Notes under the pieces: generated by a model
What the model was told of the DNA's origin: nothing
Database searches by the model: none
Seen by the model: the letters and a program-made list of their open reading frames with translations, nothing else
Made by a program: the position numbers and the translations under genes
Shown: positions 60,545 through 64,000 of the stretch, one piece after another
How the letters are laid out: every line of letters starts with the position of its first letter
Position numbering within the stretch: position 1 is the stretch's first letter
Assembly (NCBI GenBank): GCA_003167215.1
Contig: PMTV01000029.1
Location: 62,001-126,000 of the forward strand
Reading direction: 5' to 3'
Source: Acidobacteriota bacterium
GTDB lineage: Bacteria; Acidobacteriota; Terriglobia; Acidiferrales; UBA7541
Length of the DNA: 64,000 nt

Positions 60545-61951
60545 ATGGCCAGCAACGGAACATCTTCGAACGGCAATTCCTCAAACCACGGTATGGACTG
60601 GGAAACGAATCCCCGCTGGAAGGGCGTCACTCGCCCTTATCCTGTCGCAGACGTCGAAAAATTGCGCGGGTCGGTTCATGTCGAGCACACCCTGGCAAAG
60701 CTGGGCGCTGAGCGACTGTGGAAATTGCTGCACGAAGAAGAGTACGTTCCGGCATTAGGCGCCATGACGGGCAATCAAGCTGTCCAACAGGTGAAGGCCG
60801 GCCTGAAGGCGATTTATGTGAGCGGCTGGCAGGTTGCCGCCGATGCCAATGACTCCGGGCAAATGTACCCGGATCAAAGTCTCTACCCCGCCAACAGCGT
60901 CCCAAGTCTTGTGCGTCGAATTAATCAAGCGCTCACGCGCGCGGACCAAGTTCACCACGCCGAAGCGAAGGACGACACCTACTGGTTCGCTCCCATGATT
61001 GCAGACGCCGAAGCTGGCTTTGGCGGCAACCTGAACGCGTTTGAGCTGATGAAGGCCATGATCGAAGCGGGCGCGGCATGCGTCCATTTTGAAGACCAAT
61101 TGTCTTCTGCCAAGAAATGCGGCCATCTGGCGGGAAAAGTTCTGGTGCCAACGATTGAGGCCATTCACAAATTAGTTGCTGCGCGGCTGGCGGCGGACGT
61201 GATGGGCGTTCCCACGTTGCTCATGGCGCGCACCGACGCCGATAGCGCCACGCTTCTTACCAGCGACATCGACCCGCGCGACCGTGAATTCATTACCGGC
61301 GAACGTACTGCCGAAGGATTCTTCCGCATTCGCGGCGGCACTGACTCCGCCATTGCCCGCGGCCTGGCCTATGCCCCGTACGTGGATTTGCTCTGGTGCG
61401 AGACTTCCAAGCCGGATCTAGCGGAGGCACGGAAGTTTGCGGAAGGGATTCACGCAAAGTACCCGGACAAAATGCTGGCTTATAATTGTTCGCCTTCGTT
61501 CAATTGGAAGAAGAATCTCGACGACGCCACCATCGCTCGATTCCAGCGCGAACTCGCATCGATGGGCTACAAATTCCAATTCATCACCCTGGCCGGTTTC
61601 CATGCGCTCAACCTGACCATGTTCGATCTCGCCCGCACCTATAAACAGAGCGGCATGACCGCCTACTGCGAGCTGCAAGAAAAGGAATTCGATTCAGAGC
61701 GGAACCACGACTACGAAGCCGTGAAACATCAGCGCTTCGTCGGCACCGGATATTTCGACGCGGTCCAGCAGGTGATTACCAGCGGTACCGCTTCCACCAC
61801 CGCGCTCGAAGGATCCACTGAGTCAGCTCAATTCGATCATTCGAAGCCGGCCGCGCCCGCAAACGAATCGAAGTCTGCGCAAGCGCCAAAACCCACGGAG
61901 CGCCGCGTGCCGGCTATGGCGGCAAAATCGGCTAGCACCGCTGCCGACTAG
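60545..61951 (+). CDS. aceA: Isocitrate lyase
   Basis: Splits isocitrate to glyoxylate and succinate; 468 residues. The active-site signature K-K-C-G-H is at 190-194, with Cys192 as catalytic base. It is followed by N-C-S-P-S-F-N-W and [11 protein letters not shown] in the C-terminal half. The last 50 residues are an Ala/Lys/Pro-rich tail absent from E. coli AceA. GAGAGG precedes the ATG. Malate synthase is not beside it but in the oxalate locus, so the glyoxylate shunt is split between two regulators. Confidence 0.95.
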   Translation: MASNGTSSNGNSSNHGMDWETNPRWKGVTRPYPVADVEKLRGSVHVEHTLAKLGAERLWKLLHEEEYVPALGAMTGNQAVQQVKAGLKAIYVSGWQVAADANDSGQMYPDQSLYPANSVPSLVRRINQALTRADQVHHAEAKDDTYWFAPMIADAEAGFGGNLNAFELMKAMIEAGAACVHFEDQLSSAKKCGHLAGKVLVPTIEAIHKLVAARLAADVMGVPTLLMARTDADSATLLTSDIDPRDREFITGERTAEGFFRIRGGTDSAIARGLAYAPYVDLLWCETSKPDLAEARKFAEGIHAKYPDKMLAYNCSPSFNWKKNLDDATIARFQRELASMGYKFQFITLAGFHALNLTMFDLARTYKQSGMTAYCELQEKEFDSERNHDYEAVKHQRFVGTGYFDAVQQVITSGTASTTALEGSTESAQFDHSKPAAPANESKSAQAPKPTERRVPAMAAKSASTAAD

Positions 61952-62460
61952 CTGTGTTGAGCTAACACGATCTTCGAAGTGGTCACGGCTTGTCCCACGT
62001 GCCGCTGCGTATGATCGGCCACGTGGACAAGCAGGCCGCCTAGCGTAGTTGGCAATTCCTTTTTCCCGACAGCGCGCGGCTCTTTAAGCCGGGCTACATC
62101 GAACGCGCGAATTCGCGCCGCGCTCTTTCGCAGCGCCAAGTTCAATTCCGCAAATAGTTCCTCGCGTTTCGCACCAGGATCCAACTCGCTGTTCATCGCC
62201 GCTAGTTGTGCCTCGCTCAGTTGGTTTCCTTCCGCATAAGTCAGCAACCGGTCAATGCTGCGCGCAATATGTCGCAAATGAAACGCCACTGGCGCAATTC
62301 CCGCAGGCCGCGCGTTCAATTCCGCATCGCTAAGCGGCCCGCACCATCGCTCCAGATCCTCCTTAGCAAATTCGAGCGCGTGCAACACAGCCCGCGGCAC
62401 CGCCGGTACATCGGCTAACGTACCGCGCAACCACGGCTCCGCTAATTTGTTCGCTTCCAT
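61948..62460 (-). CDS. DinB-superfamily protein
   Basis: A 170-residue four-helix protein of the DinB/YfiT fold. It has a metal-binding histidine in F-H-L-R-H-I-A-R-S and a second site in [12 protein letters not shown], the usual three-histidine arrangement. Relatives are thiol-dependent S-transferases (bacillithiol or mycothiol) or metal-dependent hydrolases; the substrate is unknown. Its 3' end overlaps that of aceA by four bases, tail to tail. Confidence 0.8.
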   Translation of the reverse strand: MEANKLAEPWLRGTLADVPAVPRAVLHALEFAKEDLERWCGPLSDAELNARPAGIAPVAFHLRHIARSIDRLLTYAEGNQLSEAQLAAMNSELDPGAKREELFAELNLALRKSAARIRAFDVARLKEPRAVGKKELPTTLGGLLVHVADHTQRHVGQAVTTSKIVLAQHS

Positions 62461-62593
62461 CGACTTTCGCCCTCCCGTCCAGCTTTAACCTTCAGCAGAC
62501 GTCCAGAGGCATTGCGATTCTTGAGTAGCTCCGCCTTGTCATCCGCAACCCTGTGGGATAGAGTAGCCGCCTTCTCAGCGGGGCGAAACCAAA

Positions 62594-63139
62594 ATGCCAG
62601 TAGCAGCGGGACGGGAAAAACTGAAGGTCTTAATCCGCCGCTCTGCGATTCAGAAGCGCGTTCGCCAGGTCGCACATCAAATCACTAAGGATTTCAAGGG
62701 AGAGCGCGTCCACCTCGTCGGAGTGCTGAAAGGTGCGTGCATTTTTCTCTCCGACCTTGTCCGCGAGCTGAGCCTCGATACTTCAATCGATTTCATCGCC
62801 GTGTCTAGTTACGGCAAAGGAAAACAATCTTCGGGCCAGGTGCGCGTTCTGAAAGACCTCGACAGCAGCATCCAGGGCCTCAACGTTGTGGTGGTCGAAG
62901 ATATACTGGATACCGGCTTGACGCTGAGCTACCTCCTGCGCATTTTGCAGCAAAGAAAACCGAAAACTTTGCGGGTGGCAGCGCTTCTGGATAAGCCTTC
63001 ACGCCGGATTAAAGATGTGAAGGCGGACTATATCGGTTTTAAAATCCCCAACGAGTTTGTGGTTGGCTACGGCCTGGATTACGCAGAACGCTATCGCAAC
63101 TTGAAAGACGTCTGCATTCTCAGCCTTCCGACGGAATAA
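62594..63139 (+). CDS. hpt: Hypoxanthine phosphoribosyltransferase
   Basis: A 181-residue purine-salvage enzyme converting hypoxanthine or guanine plus PRPP to IMP or GMP. The PRPP loop is [14 protein letters not shown] near residues 98-111. The flexible loop has A-V-S-S-Y-G-K-G, and V-V-G-Y-G-L-D-Y near the end closes the active site. It ends one base before deoC and is surely in one unit with it. Confidence 0.93.
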   Translation: MPVAAGREKLKVLIRRSAIQKRVRQVAHQITKDFKGERVHLVGVLKGACIFLSDLVRELSLDTSIDFIAVSSYGKGKQSSGQVRVLKDLDSSIQGLNVVVVEDILDTGLTLSYLLRILQQRKPKTLRVAALLDKPSRRIKDVKADYIGFKIPNEFVVGYGLDYAERYRNLKDVCILSLPTE

Positions 63140-63140
63140 C

Positions 63141-63860
63141 ATGCCGCAAAAAGAATCCGAAATCGCGCGATTGATCGACCACACACTGCTGAAGCCCGAA
63201 GCCTCGCGCGAAGATATCCAGCGGCTGTGCGAGGAAGCCATCGATTCCGGTTTTGCCACCGTGTGCGTGAATCCCTGGAATGTTTCGCAGGCTGCCGAAT
63301 TGGTGCGCGGAAGCGAGGTGCGCGTCTGCGCTGTCGTTGGATTTCCTCTCGGCGCGACGCTCCCCATCGTAAAGGAATTTGAAGCGGGAGAAGCGCTCAA
63401 GGCCGGCGCGCAGGAAATCGATATGGTCATTAATGTCGGCGCGCTGAAATCCGGCCAGGAGGCTCTGGCAGAAGCTGACATTCGCGGAGTCGCCGACGCG
63501 AGCCATCGCGCGGGCGCGCTGTGCAAGGTAATTCTCGAGACCGCACTCTTAACCCGGGAAGAAAAAGTCCGCGGCTCGCTCCTGGCCAAAAAAGCCGGCG
63601 CCGATTTCGTCAAGACTTCGACAGGGTTTGGCCCTGGCGGTGCTACGGTGGAAGATGTGCGCTTGATTCGAGAAACTATCGGCAGCGGAACCGGAATCAA
63701 GGCGGCTGGGGGTGTACGCACCCTGGAAGATCTGCGGAAAATGGTGGAAGCGGGCGCCACCCGCATCGGCACAAGCTCAGGCGTGAAGATCATCGAACAA
63801 CTCCGCGGCGCGAATCCCGCCGGCGGCGCTGATTCATCCGGCGCGAGCGGCAAATATTAA
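63141..63860 (+). CDS. deoC: Deoxyribose-phosphate aldolase
   Basis: A 239-residue TIM-barrel enzyme that splits 2-deoxyribose-5-phosphate into glyceraldehyde-3-phosphate and acetaldehyde. It begins [15 protein letters not shown] (near 156) contains the Schiff-base lysine, while K-V-I-L-E-T-A-L-L near 133 and I-K-A-A-G-G-V-R near 189 complete the active site. With hpt it forms a nucleoside-salvage pair. Confidence 0.94.
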   Translation: MPQKESEIARLIDHTLLKPEASREDIQRLCEEAIDSGFATVCVNPWNVSQAAELVRGSEVRVCAVVGFPLGATLPIVKEFEAGEALKAGAQEIDMVINVGALKSGQEALAEADIRGVADASHRAGALCKVILETALLTREEKVRGSLLAKKAGADFVKTSTGFGPGGATVEDVRLIRETIGSGTGIKAAGGVRTLEDLRKMVEAGATRIGTSSGVKIIEQLRGANPAGGADSSGASGKY

Positions 63861-64000
63861 GCACGCTAAATTGTCCGGATTTCTGCCCCAAGCAACCGTC
63901 GTACGCCTGATATAATTAATCGATTGCGGCACTCGCGGCGCGCGAATAGTCTCTTGCTGCGTGCGGTCATTGCGACTACCTCGGCGGGGGCCGAGGCGCT
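63861..64000 (+). other. Start of a next unit (incomplete)
   Basis: TATAAT at 63911-63916 may be the -10 of another promoter. An open plus-strand frame from a TTG near 63925 runs to the edge of the window without a stop, but it is too short to identify. Confidence 0.25.

Overview
The window looks like a chromosome segment of a soil-type Acidobacteriota (Terriglobia-like) bacterium. The reasons are two very large Oar-like TonB-dependent receptors with an N-terminal carboxypeptidase-regulatory domain, several DUF5666/DUF4382-type secreted proteins, an HExxPGHH (DUF885) peptidase, moderately high GC, and AGGAGG-type ribosome sites. The assignment is inference from gene content; no rRNA or tRNA gene was seen. 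LAYOUT: 0.3-2.6 kb carries a NicO-type metal transporter and an MFS permease. 2.7-23.6 kb is an oxalate-use island. 23.8-30 kb holds secreted proteins, a Tat-exported FAH-family enzyme and a DUF885 peptidase. 30.5-35.6 kb has a frameshifted AraC regulator, TonB receptor 1, a small unknown protein and a STAS protein. 35.6-40.3 kb has a UBP zinc finger with a thioredoxin-reductase-like flavoprotein, a GGDEF protein and an acyltransferase. 40.3-41.2 kb is a gene-poor repeat patch. 41.2-57.1 kb has TonB receptor 2, a DUF5666-type protein, a complete MdtABC-type RND efflux operon with its outer-membrane channel, and a DUF4382-type lipoprotein. 57.5-63.9 kb has a KimA-like permease, a LysR regulator divergent from isocitrate lyase, a DinB protein, hpt and deoC. 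THE CENTRAL SYSTEM: the island encodes an OxlT-type oxalate transporter and a thiamine-diphosphate oxalate oxidoreductase. The alpha subunit has the YPIRP motif and the R-T-L-D-P-P-G-D-F loop expected of oxalate enzymes rather than pyruvate enzymes. The ferredoxin domain of this enzyme is fused to a GltD-type flavoprotein, so electrons should reach NAD(P). Beside it lie an oxalate-CoA ligase (AAE3/Pcs60 type), a PanE-family reductase in the position expected for oxalyl-CoA reductase (Methylobacterium PanE2 type), and malate synthase. Read together, one oxalate is oxidised to two CO2 and one reduced cofactor, while a second is activated, reduced to glyoxylate with one reduced cofactor, and condensed with acetyl-CoA to malate. 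A CDC48-like double AAA ATPase, a FadR-type GntR regulator, a single-domain response regulator and two unknown small proteins share the operon. REGULATION: three copies of a 19-bp dyad (consensus TGGTYYRRTWAGYGGACCA) occur. One lies just downstream of the oxlT promoter and one just downstream of the gntR/oxidoreductase promoter. The third lies upstream of an OprO/P-like porin, next to an 81-bp relic of a second oxlT. This defines a candidate GntR regulon and suggests that the porin inherited the control region of a deleted oxlT paralogue. A separate pair of LysR boxes sits between lysR and aceA.
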